Notes: a model not told the origin generated them from the sequence alone. Numbered from the stretch's first letter, positions 22,608-34,744 are shown. The stretch: 64,000 nt of DNA from Papio anubis (GCF_008728515.1 NC_044986.1:112146313-112210312); one strand, 5' to 3'. Made by a program: numbers and translations.

Positions 22608-24210
22608 TATTATTTTTTCTGTGACTTAATCTTAGAAGTGATACATTATTATTTTTTAACCCCCTCTGAACTTGGCTCTCACTACCATCCTGCTAAAAGG
22701 CAAGCTTTCCCTTTCCAATCTGATGGTAATAGAGACACAGTCTTCGAATGCCAGCCACAGCCGAGGATAGCAGATGTCCTACGAGCCACCTCTTCCGTCC
22801 ATTACACTGGAAAGGTAGCAAGTGGCTGATCCCTGTGTTCTTGGTTGACAGACACTCTTCTCTGCTCTTCCTTGAACATTGAGCCAATGGAATAATTCAG
22901 TGTGCAGTGTCATGAAGATATCTAGTTTGAGTTGGTCCTGGTGTCATTTGGCCCCGTGAAAGGTACCAATCTGCCAATGTGTCATGTGATCTTGTAGAAC
23001 ATACCTCACCTCCCAGTGAATGCACGGGCAGTTTTTATCTGAAATAGTGATTTATTACTCACTGCAGGACAAGATGGGGTCATCACAGAGTCTGTAGGGC
23101 AGGCCTTTTTTTTTTTTTTTTAACAACAACAACAAAAAGAAAATGGAAGTGGCAGACCAGATGGCCATGGAAGATGGAGCTTGGAATCCTGAGATGTTGC
23201 TTCGTTTATCATCCCCATATTTGCTATAAATATCTCAGTATTTGGGCTGCGGAATTGGCAGTCCTATCTGGCAGAGGCAAGTTGAGCACTGCCTGTCTTT
23301 TTGTGTTTTCTCCTCACCGAAACAGTTATCATTTCATTAATGCAGAGAGGCTTGCCAGGGGGAGCCACACTGGGCTCACGGTCCTGGTGACATTGCCCTG
23401 AGCAGGCTGGAGTCTGGGGTTGCTTTATTCATCAGGAAGCCTCCCTAATGAACACCTGCCCGCCTCCCAGAGTCCCCAGGGATCCTGAATAGAGCAGGCT
23501 CCCCAGCCGGCTGGCTGACTTGCAAGCACTTTGCATTTCTAGAGGAGCAATCATTATGTACGCCTGTCAAAGCCTTCCCACTGGGCATCATTCAAATGCA
23601 TGGATGAGAAAAGCCTCCCTCCCACATGGGTATCAGTCCCAACTTTTCAGACAACACAGGGACCAGACGGCATCTTAGGAAAATATGGAAGAAACTATGT
23701 GGAAATAAGAAGATGACACCCAGGGAATAAAAGCATAGAGGGGAAGGAGAGGGACAAATGGGGAAACTAAAAGCATTGCTCCCAGGGAGACCTCATCCCT
23801 GGGTTAAATGGCAGAGTCACTTGGAAGGAGAGAGAGAAGCAGGGCAGAGAGAAGGAGCTATTAAAGGGAGCTGTGACTTCGTTGGTTTGGGGAGAAGCTG
23901 GGTGAGGAAGAAGAGGGTACAGATATAGGGTTTGGGAATAGGGACATGACATATCCTTTCCTGGGGACACAAGTATCTGTCACAGGCCCCTTCATGGCTG
24001 CCTGGAGGTGTGTGATCTGATTGAAACCCAGTAGCTTTCTGGCATCAGTGAGCACGCGACACCTGGTCCCATCTGGCTCTGTGCAGCACCGCAGTCTCTG
24101 CCTGGCAGATCTCTCCTTCAAACCAGCTCAAGAGGGTATCCAGGTTCCATCCTGTCTCATGCTAGAACAACTGCATACGCCACCCTTTATTCTATCCTGT
24201 TCTACCAATA
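22608..24210. other. Unique intron sequence, 1.6 kb
   Basis: No gene or clear repeat except an isolated T-run followed by (AAC)n at 23107-23137. Confidence 0.5.
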
Positions 24211-24214
24211 GGAA

Positions 24215-24320
24215 GCTTTCATTAGGGGCACCTACTGTGTGTGAGGGACTGTATTGGGGTGTAGGTCCACAAATATCAATCAAATGTGATCCCTCCCTTC
24301 CAGGAACTTACTGTCTGGCA
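24215..24320 (-). repeat. L2 3' end
   Basis: cacctactgtgtgtgaggga then ccctcccttccaggaactta, the reversed L2 tail. Confidence 0.6.
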
Positions 24321-24621
24321 AAATTCTATTGCATTTAGAAAAGGTGGCTTAGCTTTTGACTTTAGGAGAGGCTGTTACTTGCTAGATCTGAACCCCAGCG
24401 TTTAAAAGCAAGCAAAGCTTTGTTTAGGAGACCTATTGTACATCGTGGTGATTGTAGCTAATAACAATGTCTTAAATGCTTGAAAATTGCTAAGAGAGTA
24501 GTTTTGAAATGTTCTCACTACAAAAATCATAAGTATGATAGGTGATGGATATGTTTATTAGCCTGATTGGTCAGCCCACATGTGTATATACATGAAAACA
24601 TCATGTCATGCATCACAAAAA

Positions 24622-24639
24622 TATATATATGTATGTGTA

Positions 24640-24676
<37 letters not shown>
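24622..24676. repeat. Compound (TA)n-(TG)n-(TA)n microsatellite
   Basis: atatatatgtatgtg, then pure (GT)9, then (AT)8, next to the Alu tail. Confidence 0.95.
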
Positions 24677-24974
24677 TTTTTTTTTTTTGAGACAAGAGTC
24701 TTGCTCTATCAGTCAGGCTGGAGTGCAGTGATGCAATCTCAGCTCACTGCAACTTCTACCTCCCAGGTTCAAGCGATTCTCTTGCCTCAGCCTTCCAGGT
24801 AGCTGGGACTACAGGTGCGCACCACCATACTGGACTAATTTCTTTGTAGTTTTTAGTAGACACAGGGTTTCGCCATGTTGGCCAGGCTGGTTTCAAACTT
24901 TTGACCTCAGGTGATCCTCCTGCCTCAGCCTCCCAAAGTGCTGGGATTATAGGTGTGAGCCACCGTGCCCAGCC
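24677..24974 (-). repeat. AluS
   Basis: Full-length reversed Alu inserted in the L1M 3' end. Confidence 0.93.
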
Positions 24975-25139
24975 AGATATTTATATATTTAAAATCAACA
25001 CAAGAAATATATTTTTTGTGTCAATTTTTTAAAACTTTAAGAATAAAAATAAATTGATGAATGGATTTAATCTAGTTGAATAAAAAACAAGGCTTTATAG
25101 TCAGCACTGGACGGAAGCCCTCGTAGGCCCCACACCCAT

Positions 25140-25285
25140 TGTGGTTAGAACCTCGGACATACCATGTAACATTTCAGAACTTCAGTGTCCCATAAGCAGA
25201 CCGTTGCAGGGTTGCTTTGAAGATTAAATGAGATGATGTAAGCAAAGCTTATAGCGCAGGTGCTGTGCAGAAGATGCTGGCACTG
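25140..25285 (+). repeat. MIR SINE, degraded
   Basis: gaacttcagtgtcccataag and gcagggttgctttgaagatt recall forward MIR. Confidence 0.5.
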
Positions 25286-25289
25286 GGAG

Positions 25290-27110
25290 AGGGGCACCTG
25301 CAAATCTAGACCCAAGCATCGTTTCCATTTCTGTCAGTGACCACTTTTACCCCTATCCTTGATGTACTTTTGTATCTTCCCTTCCTGCTTCAGAGCTTTG
25401 AGACCTGCTCTGTCCCCTAAGTGTAACATTAGCGGGAACAAAGGACGGAGGTGTGGCGGACACTTGGGAGCCACCTCACCTATGCTGGTGTAACCAAGGT
25501 GCCCGCCCTCATCCTGGACAGGTTTCTGGCCTCCCCTAGGCTTTCCTTTCTGCTGCTGTAATGAAGAGGGTGCGGCAGATGGTCTCTCTGCCTCTTTCTT
25601 TAAGCCCGGGTGACCCATGCCCACCTCTGTGCTGTGGTTCAGTTCTCCCACTGATTCGCTGTGTGAATTTGACAAGTTGCTTCTCTGGCTGTGTCTCAGT
25701 TCCCTGTGTCACATGGGGGCAAACCTGGTGTCTGCTTCAGATGTTTCTGGCTTCTAGGGCTGTCTGCGTGAATTCGTGTGAAGTAGCAGCTGCAGGCAGG
25801 GACAGGTGGGCACTGTTGTTGGCAGCTTTGCTGTTCTGCTGCAGCAACGTGATGCCACTGTCACTCCTAGACTAGAGGTAAAGGATTTGCCTCATGTGCA
25901 CCAATGGGTCCTGATTCAGGCTGGGCAGGGACCTCTGGGTAGAGATGCCCCCTCTGGCAGGCGGGTCTCTGATCTTGGCTTTGGGGTCTCCCCTACCTGT
26001 TCTGGGTGCCTGAGAGCCAAGACGGTACAACTCCATTGTTCTCCACACCCGTCTGCCTACAGGAAGTAGCCTCCCTGTGTCCCCTGCCACAGAACCCAGG
26101 GCTGTGCTGGAGAGGCAGGAAGGAAACCAGCCTTCCCAGCTAATCAGCAGGGTGACGGGGAGGGGAGTCTCCGCCCAGACCTGCTGGCCACACAGTGGAC
26201 AGAGCTGCACAGAGTCACCTCATGCTCCCCCCGCAGCAGCTCCTCCTCCCCAGGAATAATGAGCAGCCGCTGAGCCCTTGCTGGGCTCAGAGCCCCCGTG
26301 GGGATGGGGAGGGACACACAGTGACAGCCCAGGCTTCAGACCCGGCAGCTTGCTCAGGCTCATTTATTCAAAGCGGCCCTCCTTTCCCCACTCTCTGCCT
26401 CCGGGTTTTCAGAAAAGCTAACCCCAGCCCCTCCGGTCCAGAGAGATGGGGGCAGTCGGGCCACGTTTTACACTCACTCCCAGACAGCCCCTGTCTGCCC
26501 TCTCACAGCTGCACCCACTCCTAAAGGGCAGGGAGCCATCCATCCAGCGGGTCACAGGGTCCCAGGCAGAGTGGATGGGCAGGCAGGGCTGGGCACAGAG
26601 CAGCAGCTGTGGCTGTGCCATCCGGCCATGTGTGCCCAAACCCTGGCAGCCCAGCAGTCACTGGGGGCTCTGTGGTGACAAAGGAATTGTCAAAAACACC
26701 CTTGGCGAAGAGCAAGAGCTGAGAAGGTTGCTCTTCAGAGGAGACTGTGATTCCTCCCAAAGCACAGATGGGAGTCACTTGATGGTTGCTGTTTGTTTGC
26801 TGTTTATTTATTTATTTTTGGATGCTATTAACTCAGAAGTGGCAATTCCTTTGACTTAGAATCTGTGAGATGACTTAGGATCTGTGAGGATAGCAAGAAG
26901 AAACCTGAGGGGCCCGCTTCACCATGGAGTGACCCAGGGTCGGCTGAGACCCAGGCCTGCCTGCCTTCCCCGCCCAGAGTGCCACGGGGACCGTGGAGAG
27001 AGAACACCAATACCAATGCAGGCTTCACACTGAGATCGTTCCTATCACAACCAACCAGGGCTGAGTTCCCTTCAATTACAGGGAAATGAGGTCTTCAGGG
27101 TTTCCATCTG
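25290..27110. other. GC-richer unique intron block
   Basis: About 1.8 kb without a recognised repeat and richer in G+C than its surroundings, but too poor in CpG to be an island. Overlapping ORFs on both strands reflect base composition. No domain was seen. Confidence 0.5.
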
Positions 27111-27117
27111 AGGGTGT

Positions 27118-27802
27118 ATGAGTTTCCTGTCTCTGCTGTAACAAATAACCACAAACTTGATGGCTGGAAAATAACAGAAACTGACTCTCCCATGGTTCTG
27201 GAGGTAGCTGAAAGGGAGAATTGCTTCCCCACCTCTTCCAGCTTCTAGTGACTGGGGTTCCTCACCTGTGTCTTCATCACCCATCCCTCGGGTCTCTGGC
27301 TCTGTCTTCTCTCCTGTATGTCTGCTTAAAACAATCTCTCTGTATCTCTCTTATAAGGAGACAATATATCCCAGTACTTTGGGAGGCCAAGGCAGGTGGA
27401 TCTCTTGAGCTCAGGAGTTTGAGACCAGCCTGGCCAACATGGTGAAACATCATCTCTACTAAAAACACAGAAAAAATTAGCTGGGTATGGTGGCACATGC
27501 CTATAATCCCAGCTACTTGGGTGACTGAGGCATGAGAATCTCTTGAACCTGGGAGGCGGAGGTTGCAGTGAGCTGAGATCATGCCACTGCACTCCAGCCC
27601 GAGACCGTGCCACTGTATTCCAGCCTGCACTCCAGACCCCGTCTTAGAAAAAAAAAAAAGAGACAATATAATGGCATTTAGGGCCCACTAGGATCAGTTC
27701 CTCCTCCCAAGAATCACGTCTTTTGTGATGAAAGGTAATACAGGCTCCAGGGACTCGGATGGGTACATACGTTGTTGGGGACCACCATTCAGCCCGCCAT
27801 AG
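27118..27802 (-). mobile_element. MLT1-type MaLR LTR split by an Alu
   Basis: gagtttcctgtctctgctgt, ggttctggaggtagctgaaa, ttccagcttctagtgactgg and cttataagg, then after the Alu gggcccactaggatcagttc to ttgttggggaccaccattca. Confidence 0.8.
27369..27658 (+). repeat. AluS, 5' truncated, in the LTR
   Basis: Starts at tcccagtactttggg with target repeat gagacaatata on both sides. The 3' end holds a small duplication (the cactgcactccagcc motif appears twice). Confidence 0.93.
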
Positions 27803-27879
27803 AGTATAACAAATCATATCACACAAAATTTACCGCAACACAAGAGCACACGTGCCAAGCGTGACTGAGGTGCCTGTGT

Positions 27880-28202
27880 TGAATGCTGTAGAAATCCAAA
27901 GGAGGGAGAGAGTATTTGTAGGCAGGATGGTCAGGGTGGGCTTCATGGAGGAAGTGGGCTTTGAGCAGGATAAAATGTAAATGGGAAGGGGGAAGGAGAG
28001 AATGGCATGTACAAAGATTTGGAAATAAAAATGAGACTGGTGTTTTCTTTAGTTCAATCAAATAGATTGAACAGAAATGGATATTTTTATAGGGAACTGG
28101 GCAAAAGTGAGGTTGGATGGGTAAACTGGGGCTGGGTTCAAAGGGTGATGTTAAATACCAGGCTAGCATTTAGAACTTGATGCTATATGGAGTGCGGATT
28201 TG
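27880..28202 (+). repeat. L2 fragment
   Basis: ggtgggcttcatggaggaag, gagaatggcatgtacaaaga and ggctgggttcaaagggtgat follow L2 order. Confidence 0.65.
28145..28193 (+). repeat. 49-bp block repeated at 29346-29394
   Basis: gtgatgttaaataccaggct and the next 29 bp recur 1.2 kb downstream with four mismatches. This copy sits naturally inside the L2. Confidence 0.85.
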
Positions 28203-28505
28203 GTTTTGTTTTGTTTTGTTTGAGACAGAGTCTCACTCTGTCGCCCAGGCTGGAATGCAGTGGTGGGATCTTGGCTCACTGCAACCTCCATCTCCTAGGT
28301 TCAAGCGATTCTCGTGCCTCAGCGTCTCGAGTAGCAGGGATTACAGGCATGTGCCACCATGCCCAGCTAATTTTTTTGCATTTTTAGTAGAGACGGGGTT
28401 TCACCATGTTGGCCAGGCTAGTCTCGAACTCCCGGCCTCTGGTGATCTGCCTGCCTCGGCCTCCAAAAGTGCTGGGATTATAGGTGTGCGCCACTGCACC
28501 TGGCC
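28203..28505 (-). repeat. AluS
   Basis: (TTTTG)n tail then a full-length Alu. Confidence 0.93.
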
Positions 28506-28564
28506 ATACGTGGAATGTTTTAAATAATTTATGATTAGGATCTGAAATCATGAACACATGTAAC

Positions 28565-28735
28565 ATTCCATGCCAGGCACATTCTAGGTACTTCGTATAG
28601 ATCAGACTAATTTATTTAATTCACAAAACAGCCCTGTGACCTGGGTATAGTCATTATCCTCATTTTATACCTGAGAGGAAACTGAGGCACAGAGAGGTTT
28701 AGTAACTTACCTGAAATTACATAAGAAAGACAGGA
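28565..28735 (-). repeat. MIR SINE
   Basis: Strong reversed MIR: cctgagaggaaactgaggca, cagagaggtttagtaactta. Confidence 0.88.
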
Positions 28736-28879
28736 TATATTAACTGACTAGATTCAAGAGATCAGGAAGGATGCAGATGATGTTTAAATTTTTTCGAATG
28801 GGTGAATAAGACTCTTGGGAAGGCAGGATCGTTTGTAGGAAAGGAAGAAGCTAAATTTAATAATAACATAAAAAATAAA

Positions 28880-29185
28880 GGCTGGGTGCAGTGGGTCACA
28901 CTTGTCACCCCAGCGCTTTGGGAAGCCAAAGAAAAAGGGTCACTTGAGGCCAGGAATTCAAGACCAGCCTGGGCAACACAGCAAGAATCCATCTTTACAA
29001 AAAAAACCTTTTTTTTTAATTAGCCAGGCATGGTGGTACATGCCTGTAGTCCCCCCTCCTCAGCAGGCTGAAGCTGGAGGATCACTGGTGCCCAGGAGTT
29101 GGAGGGTGCAATGAGATATGATGGCACTACCGCACTCCAGCCTGGGCAACAGAGTAAGTCCCTGTCTCTAAAAATAATAATAATA
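28880..29185 (+). repeat. AluJ
   Basis: Full-length old Alu; target repeat taataacataaa; (AAT)n tail. Confidence 0.93.
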
Positions 29186-29199
29186 ATAACATAAATAAT

Positions 29200-29310
29200 G
29201 TCTTAGGATAGGAACTCATTTTATCTACGGTAGTTCATCATTGTACAGATGAGAAAACTGAGGCCCAGAGAGCTTGCACAATTTGTCCAAGATCATCCAT
29301 CTGGATATAC
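29200..29310 (-). repeat. MIR fragment
   Basis: cagatgagaaaactgaggcc, cagagagcttgcac. Confidence 0.75.
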
Positions 29311-29345
29311 ACATGTCAAGTTTAAGTTGGTGGCATAATATATAA

Positions 29346-29394
29346 GTGATGGTAAATACCAGGCTAGCATTTACAGCTTGATACTATATGGAGT
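29346..29394 (+). repeat. Second copy of the 28145 block
   Basis: 45 of 49 bases match the upstream copy; flanks on both sides are unrelated. Confidence 0.85.
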
Positions 29395-29547
29395 ATAGTA
29401 TACTGTGGTATAGTATACTGTGGAATATATTAGTCTGTGAGGAATTGGTGAGATGCCTGGGTACTACCTCATCCTTGAATTCCTTTCCCCAGAATTTACC
29501 TGAAGGGCTCGTGGAAGTCACCTGAAAGGATGTTGTCATGTGGGTGT

Positions 29548-29896
29548 GTATATTAGTCTGTTGTCGTGCTGCTAATAAAGACGTACCTGAGACTGGGTAA
29601 TTTACAAAGGAAAGAGGTTTAGTGAACTCATAGTTCCGCATGGCCTCTCACAATCATGGCAGAAGGCAAAGGAGAAGCAAAGGCACATCTTACATGGCAG
29701 TGAGCAAGAGAGCTTGTGCAGGGGAACTCCCGTTTATAAAACCATCAGATCTTGTGAGACTTATTCATTACCATGAGAACAGATGGGGGACCCACACCCA
29801 CAATTCAGTTATCTCCACCTGGCCTCACCCTTGACACCTGGGGATTATTACAATTCAAGGTGAGATTTGGGTGGGGACACAGCCAAACCATATCAG
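29548..29896 (-). mobile_element. MST/THE1-type MaLR solo LTR
   Basis: Reversed LTR from tatattagtctgttgtcgtg through acctgagactgggtaattta to ggggacacagccaaaccata. Same family as, and opposite to, the LTR at 13167. Confidence 0.9.
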
Positions 29897-29899
29897 TGT

Positions 29900-30880
29900 G
29901 CCTAGAGCACCTTACAGCCCTGCAACACGTTAAGTGCTGTTTTGATCTTTCTAGTTGGTCATGTCCCGCCTGGAAGAAGGCAGGCCAAGAAGTAGTCAGG
30001 ACCTGATCTGGAACCCTGTAACATGCTGGCAATGTGAACAGTTCCCACTGGAATCATCCAGCATTCACAAGAACTCAGATCTGGGTGCTGGAGCCACAAA
30101 GCACTGACTGAGAGCTCCTCTCCTTTCTTCCCTAATTATTTAGAACCAGTGCTTTCCTCTCCTTGCTAAAGCACGTGGCTGAAGCCCAGATTTCTAAGCC
30201 CAGTTGGTGTTGGAAAGACTGTCCTATTAGCTCTGTGAGTGGTGCCACTGAGAAGTATATGTTAAGGAGGGATATTTGCAAGGAGATTTTATTTGTCAGG
30301 TATCAGGAGAAATAAAAGCTTAGAGGGACGATGGAAAAAGAGTCTGAGATACAAAAAGAAAAAGAAAAAAGAGGAACTATTTGAGTGAACAAAGTTAATT
30401 ATGGGCTAAGAGAAAGTCAGTCTTAGATGTAATGACCTCTTAGGACCAGGACGGCTGATGGCCCACAAGAGGCTAATTCTGGCAAACCCAAGGAGCACAG
30501 GGCTGCCTTGCTCACGTGGCCTTTGGGCTCCTGCCCAGGTTGTCCAATAGAACGTGACTGGGCTACAAGCTGCCTTTCTGGCCTTGCTCCCAGTCCAATC
30601 CCTGCAAAGCTCCACAAATGTTTACAGCACCAGTAATTGGCAAATTATACTCAGCGGGATTCTGTAAACATCCCTTCAAAGCACATAAGAGCCGATTGCT
30701 TTCTGCTTGCCCAGCAACTTTCTCTAAAGGAGTTTAACAAACTTTCAGAACAATGTAGTATATTAATCACTGTCACATCACAGGGGGATATTGTCTTCAT
30801 TTGTAAGATCAGGAAATCAAGGGGCTGATGGCACAAATTGTTTTAAATCAACTGTACAGAAAATGAAAAACTCAGTGCCT
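29900..30880. other. Unique intron sequence
   Basis: About 1 kb without a recognised repeat or gene. Confidence 0.5.
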
Positions 30881-30884
30881 GAAT

Positions 30885-31095
30885 CAATCAGGATAGGCTA
30901 GGTTATGCTGCAATGACAAACAACCCCCAAAGTCTCTGTGACTTAAACAATGAAACAATGATATGTATTTCTCACTCCCACTACATGCCCATCCGTCAGC
31001 TCTCACTCTCATGGACAGAGCATACACCTTCTGGGCTGTTGCCTGTCACCATAACAGCAGAAAAAAAGTGTGTGACTTTAAAAGCAGCTAAGATT
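30885..31095 (-). mobile_element. LTR-like fragment, family not assigned
   Basis: ggataggctaggttatgctg, caatgacaaacaacccccaa and gtgacttaaacaatgaaaca are typical of a dispersed mammalian LTR, but I cannot name it with certainty. Confidence 0.45.
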
Positions 31096-31099
31096 CAGG

Positions 31100-31785
31100 A
31101 GTTGTAAGCTCAACATCTTCTGGGATCCATTTTCTCCCTCTTCAGGGCCTTTATTTCTCCATTTGTAAATTGCAAGTAATAAATGTAGGCTTTTCTTCCT
31201 GGAAATTGATACATAGGGTCTATAATAACTGTTGTGTAAAGTAATGGGACTGACCTTTTAAATTTTTTAACAAAAGATATACATCCAGATAGGTAAAATT
31301 GTTGAAAAAGTTTATTTGAAAGAATGAAGTTTATTCCAGCCAGGCAGCTACTGCTCAGAGCCTTTTCCTTGACTTCAGTTTATGAGTCACCAAGAAAAGT
31401 TGTTTTCTTATTGTTGTGTGACAGGCTAAACTAGAGAGACATATCACCATGGTAAGGCAAAAACTCAGTCTCCACAAGGCTTCCATGGTGGGATCCATTA
31501 CTCTGGTGAATTCTTCAGTGTGTTAAGCCATCTCTTTATTCTGCAGACTGAGAAACCTGATTTTTCATTCTCAGGGGAAGACTCACATTAACCAAGTTCA
31601 AAGTACTGATGTATAAATCCATAATGTCTGTGCACTGGTTTCAAGTGAGTCATATAGCCCTCATTCAACCAGGGCCCTTGAGGCATGATCCTTAGGCTCT
31701 CACCCTGGAAGCAGGGTCAACAGAGGTAGGGTGGCAGAGGGATTACGCATGTGGGCTTTGAAACTATCAGACCTCTCTTCCCCAT
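31100..31785. other. Unclassified intron sequence
   Basis: About 690 bp; no recognisable feature. Confidence 0.5.
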
Positions 31786-31789
31786 TTGT

Positions 31790-32160
31790 CCTTTTAATTG
31801 TGTCAAAATGTATGTAACATAAAACTTACCATTTTAACCATTTTTGTATGTGCAATTCAGTGGCATCAAATGCATCCACAGTGTCATGTAACAGTCACTA
31901 ATATTTCCAAAACTTTTTCATCATCCAGTACAGAAATGCTGTAACCATTAAGCAATAACCCCCCATCTGCCACCACCTCAGCCCGTGGCAACCTCTATTC
32001 TATTGTCTCTATGAATTTGCCTGTTTAATTACCCCATCTAAGTGCAATCATACAATATTTGTCCTTTTGTGTCTGACTTCTTTCACTTAGCATAATGTCT
32101 TCAGGTTCCACCCACGTCAGAATTTCATTCCTTTTTAGGGCTAAATAATATTCCATGAGG
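31790..32160 (-). mobile_element. L1M 3' end
   Basis: ttaccattttaaccattttt, gtcctttgtgtctgactt-like motifs and ggctaaataatattccatga. The minus strand translates to an L1 ORF2 tail (MEYYLALKRNEIL, EDIMLSERSQTQKDKYCM). Confidence 0.88.
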
Positions 32161-32164
32161 TGTA

Positions 32165-32290
32165 TCTGAACCTTGTTTTGAATCCCAGCTTGGCTGTGAG
32201 ACCCAGGACAGCCTGCCTGGTATCTCTCAGTCTCAGAATCTTCTTTGGCAAAAGAATAATAATCTCTATTCTGGTTGATAACGAGATCAT
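32165..32290 (+). repeat. MIR SINE
   Basis: gaatcccagcttggctgtga, ctcagtctcagaatcttctt. Confidence 0.65.
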
Positions 32291-32663
32291 ATATGAGGGA
32301 CATATCCAGGATGTAGCTATTCCTTGGGAGGCATGGAATTAGGAGAGTTCAAAGTAACATGATCAGCTAAAGTAACCCCAGGCCTCCATTTCTGCCACGT
32401 AAAAGGCCTAACCACCTGGTAAGGGACCCAAATATTCAACACCTATTGGCTAAGATCATGTTTGCTTCCTGGGTTCATCTCCCTTCCCCAACTGCCCCTC
32501 CCACCCTGCCTCCACTCACCGCCTTCCATTCAGGCCCAATCATTCTGTAGAGTGATGAATATATGTTCTAGATAAACCATACCAGCACTGGGAATCACTC
32601 TCTTCCTGGGCAAATTTATGTATCTCTGATCAAATCTGTTGAGATGTTGGCTTTAAAGTTTAA

Positions 32664-32754
32664 CTCTCTTTTCCTTTTCTCTTTCTCTCTTTCCTCTCTC
32701 TTTCTTTCTGTCTCTCTCTCTCTCTCTCTCTCTTTCCCTTTCTTTTTTCTTTTT
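32664..32754. repeat. CT-rich low-complexity tract
   Basis: Pyrimidine-rich run including (TC)11, abutting an Alu tail. Confidence 0.92.
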
Positions 32755-33024
32755 ATTGCCCAGACTGGAGTGCAGTGGCATGATCATAGCTCACTGCAGC
32801 CTCAATTTCCTGGATTCAAGCGATCCTCCTGTCCAAGCCTCCTGAATAGCTAAGACTAGTCCCAAGTGCATGCCATTATGCCTGGCTAATTTTTAAAATT
32901 TTTTTGTAGAGATGGGGTCTTGCTATATTGCCCAGGCTGGTATCAAACCTCTGGGCTTAAGGCATCCTCTTGCCTCAGCCTCCCAAAGTGCTGGGATTAT
33001 AGGCAAGAGCCACTGTGCCCAGTC
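32755..33024 (-). repeat. AluJ
   Basis: Diverged Alu whose A-tail end has turned into the adjoining CT-rich tract. Confidence 0.9.
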
Positions 33025-33119
33025 TTAAAGTTAAAATCTCAAAGAGAACGAAATCTTAGTTTTATTGTTTTCAAGTTTGGACCAGACAGACCTCTCACCA
33101 TAATCCCCAAGAACCCACA

Positions 33120-33417
33120 AGAATTACTTGGTAGTCACACTTCATTTTATGAAACTGGGTTGGCCAGGCGTAACCACCCATTCTTTGTCCTCTGTCTCTG
33201 TTCACTAGACTTGACTTTAAGTGACTTTTGGCATTTGAAAAAAAAATCAAATCCATTCTCAAGCACAAGAAGATTTATCACCAGTGAAAACGCGTTGACA
33301 AATCTGACACAAGCTTCAAGGGCAAACCCAAAAGATTATCAAAAATGTTTTAAGAAATGGCAAGCATCAGAGAAATACGACTACTTTGAAAGGGGTAGCA
33401 ATCATTTGGACAGGTAA
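33120..33417 (+). pseudogene. Mariner-type transposase C-terminal remnant
   Basis: One open frame (open from 32920, where it crosses the Alu) reads SHTSFYETGLARRNHPF, then LDLTLSDFWHLKK, RRFITSENALTNL, RANPKDYQKCFKKWQA and YDYFERGSNHLD. The order HxS..., DLxxSDFxLFxxLK, RF, P-x-DYQKCFxxWxxR, YFEG is the known C-terminal layout of mariner transposases. The N-terminal DNA-binding part and the first catalytic Asp are not present nearby, so it is a fossil fragment. Its family within Tc1/mariner was not determined. Confidence 0.6.
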
Positions 33418-33427
33418 ATTATATCAC

Positions 33428-33870
33428 AGACTGTCCCTGACCTACGATGGTCTGACTTACGATTTTTCTACTTTACACTGGTGCAAAAGCAATGCCCTTT
33501 TTAGCGGAAACTGAACTTCCAATTTTGAATGTTGATCTTTTCCCAGGCTAGCAGTATGTGGTACAATACGCTCTGGCAGGGCTGCTCAGCTGTATAGTCA
33601 CAAGAGCAAACAGCTGTTAGTCTGCAGTGTACTGAATTAAATAAAGTACATGAGCCATTCAACACTCTATGATGAAACAGGCTTGACATTAGATGATTTT
33701 GCCCAACAGTAGGCTAATGGCAGTGCTTAGAGCACCTTTCAGGTAGGCTAGGCTAAGCTGTGATGTTTGCTGGGTGCGGTGTATTGAATGTATTTTCGAT
33801 TTACAGTATTTTCAACTTCCAATGGGCTTACCACGATGTAACCCCACCATAAGTCAAGGAGCATCTCTAC
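33428..33870. mobile_element. Tigger-group MITE (MER44-like)
   Basis: cagactgtccctgacctacg, gatggtctgacttacgattt at the left and cttaccacgatgtaacccca, ccataagtcaaggagcatct at the right are inverted ends. The centre has ggtaggctaggctaagctgt. It lies immediately after the mariner remnant. Confidence 0.7.
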
Positions 33871-33884
33871 ATTGCTATTTATTA

Positions 33885-34185
33885 TTCATTTATTTATTTT
33901 TATTTTGAGACAGCCTCACTCTGTTGCCGAGGCTGGAGTGCAGTGACATGATCTCTACTCACTGCAACCTCTGCCTCCCAGGTTCAAGAGTTCTCCTGCC
34001 TCCGCCTCCTGAGTAGCTGGGATTACAGGCACGCGCCACCACGCCTGGCTAATTGGTTTATTTTTAGTAGAGACAGGGTTTTGCCATGTTGGCTGGGCTG
34101 GTCTCAAACTCCTGACCTCACGCAATCTGCCCACCTCGGCCTCCCGAAGTGTTGGGATTACAGGCGTGAGCCATGGCGCCCGGCC
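33885..34185 (-). repeat. AluS
   Basis: Full-length; target repeats tacattgctattt and tacattgcaattt. Confidence 0.93.
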
Positions 34186-34199
34186 AATACATTGCAATT

Positions 34200-34740
34200 T
34201 GAAAAGCAGCCGCACTACCTCATAGTCACAAGTGATCCAGCAAAGCCTCTGTTATTGGGCAGCCGAATACTTACTGGGAGTGGAGGTAGTGCTGGCCACA
34301 GCCCATGGCAAACGCAGCATTTACTGGAAGCTTCAAGAGCACCTGTCTTGCATTCTACTTTGTAATTGATCAGCGACGTTCTGAGATGTGCCGCGTTTAC
34401 TCTACTGCGTTCTCCTAGAGTAGACGTTCCACCAGGAGTGAAGGAGGGTCTGACGTATCACCTTGAATTCCCTGTTGGTTATAGAGATTGCTTTTTCATG
34501 TTTTCAAAGTTCAGTGTGAATGGAAGTACAGACTATGAGGTGGTGTTGATTTATCACGTTGGATTCTCCTGTCGATTCCTGTCTGCTGGGGAGGAAGCTT
34601 CAAACCCACTCTTCCAGTTTAAGTGGTTTTCATCAGTGAAATGATGGTTGTCTAGGCCCTGAGGCTGCCACCCAGGGGCCCAGGAGTGAGGCAGAAAAGG
34701 GTGGAGCATCTTCTTTGGCTTTTTAAACTTAGCGCTAGCT
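34200..34740. other. Unclassified intron sequence
   Basis: No gene or repeat recognised in about 540 bp. Confidence 0.5.
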
Positions 34741-34744
34741 CATA

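Larger units (their letters stand above)
24420..25070 (+). mobile_element. L1M 3' end, Alu-interrupted
   Basis: gctaagagagtagttttgaa, atgttctcactacaaaaatc and ggtgatggatatgtttatta match L1M 3' UTRs. It resumes after the Alu as an A/T-rich end. Confidence 0.7.

Noticed and set aside
25290..27110. Possible CpG-island promoter
   Set aside because: The block is GC-rich but CpG-poor and shows no first-exon signals.
13167..29896. The two MST/THE1 LTRs as ends of one provirus
   Set aside because: They are in opposite orientation, 16 kb apart, with no retroviral internal sequence between them.
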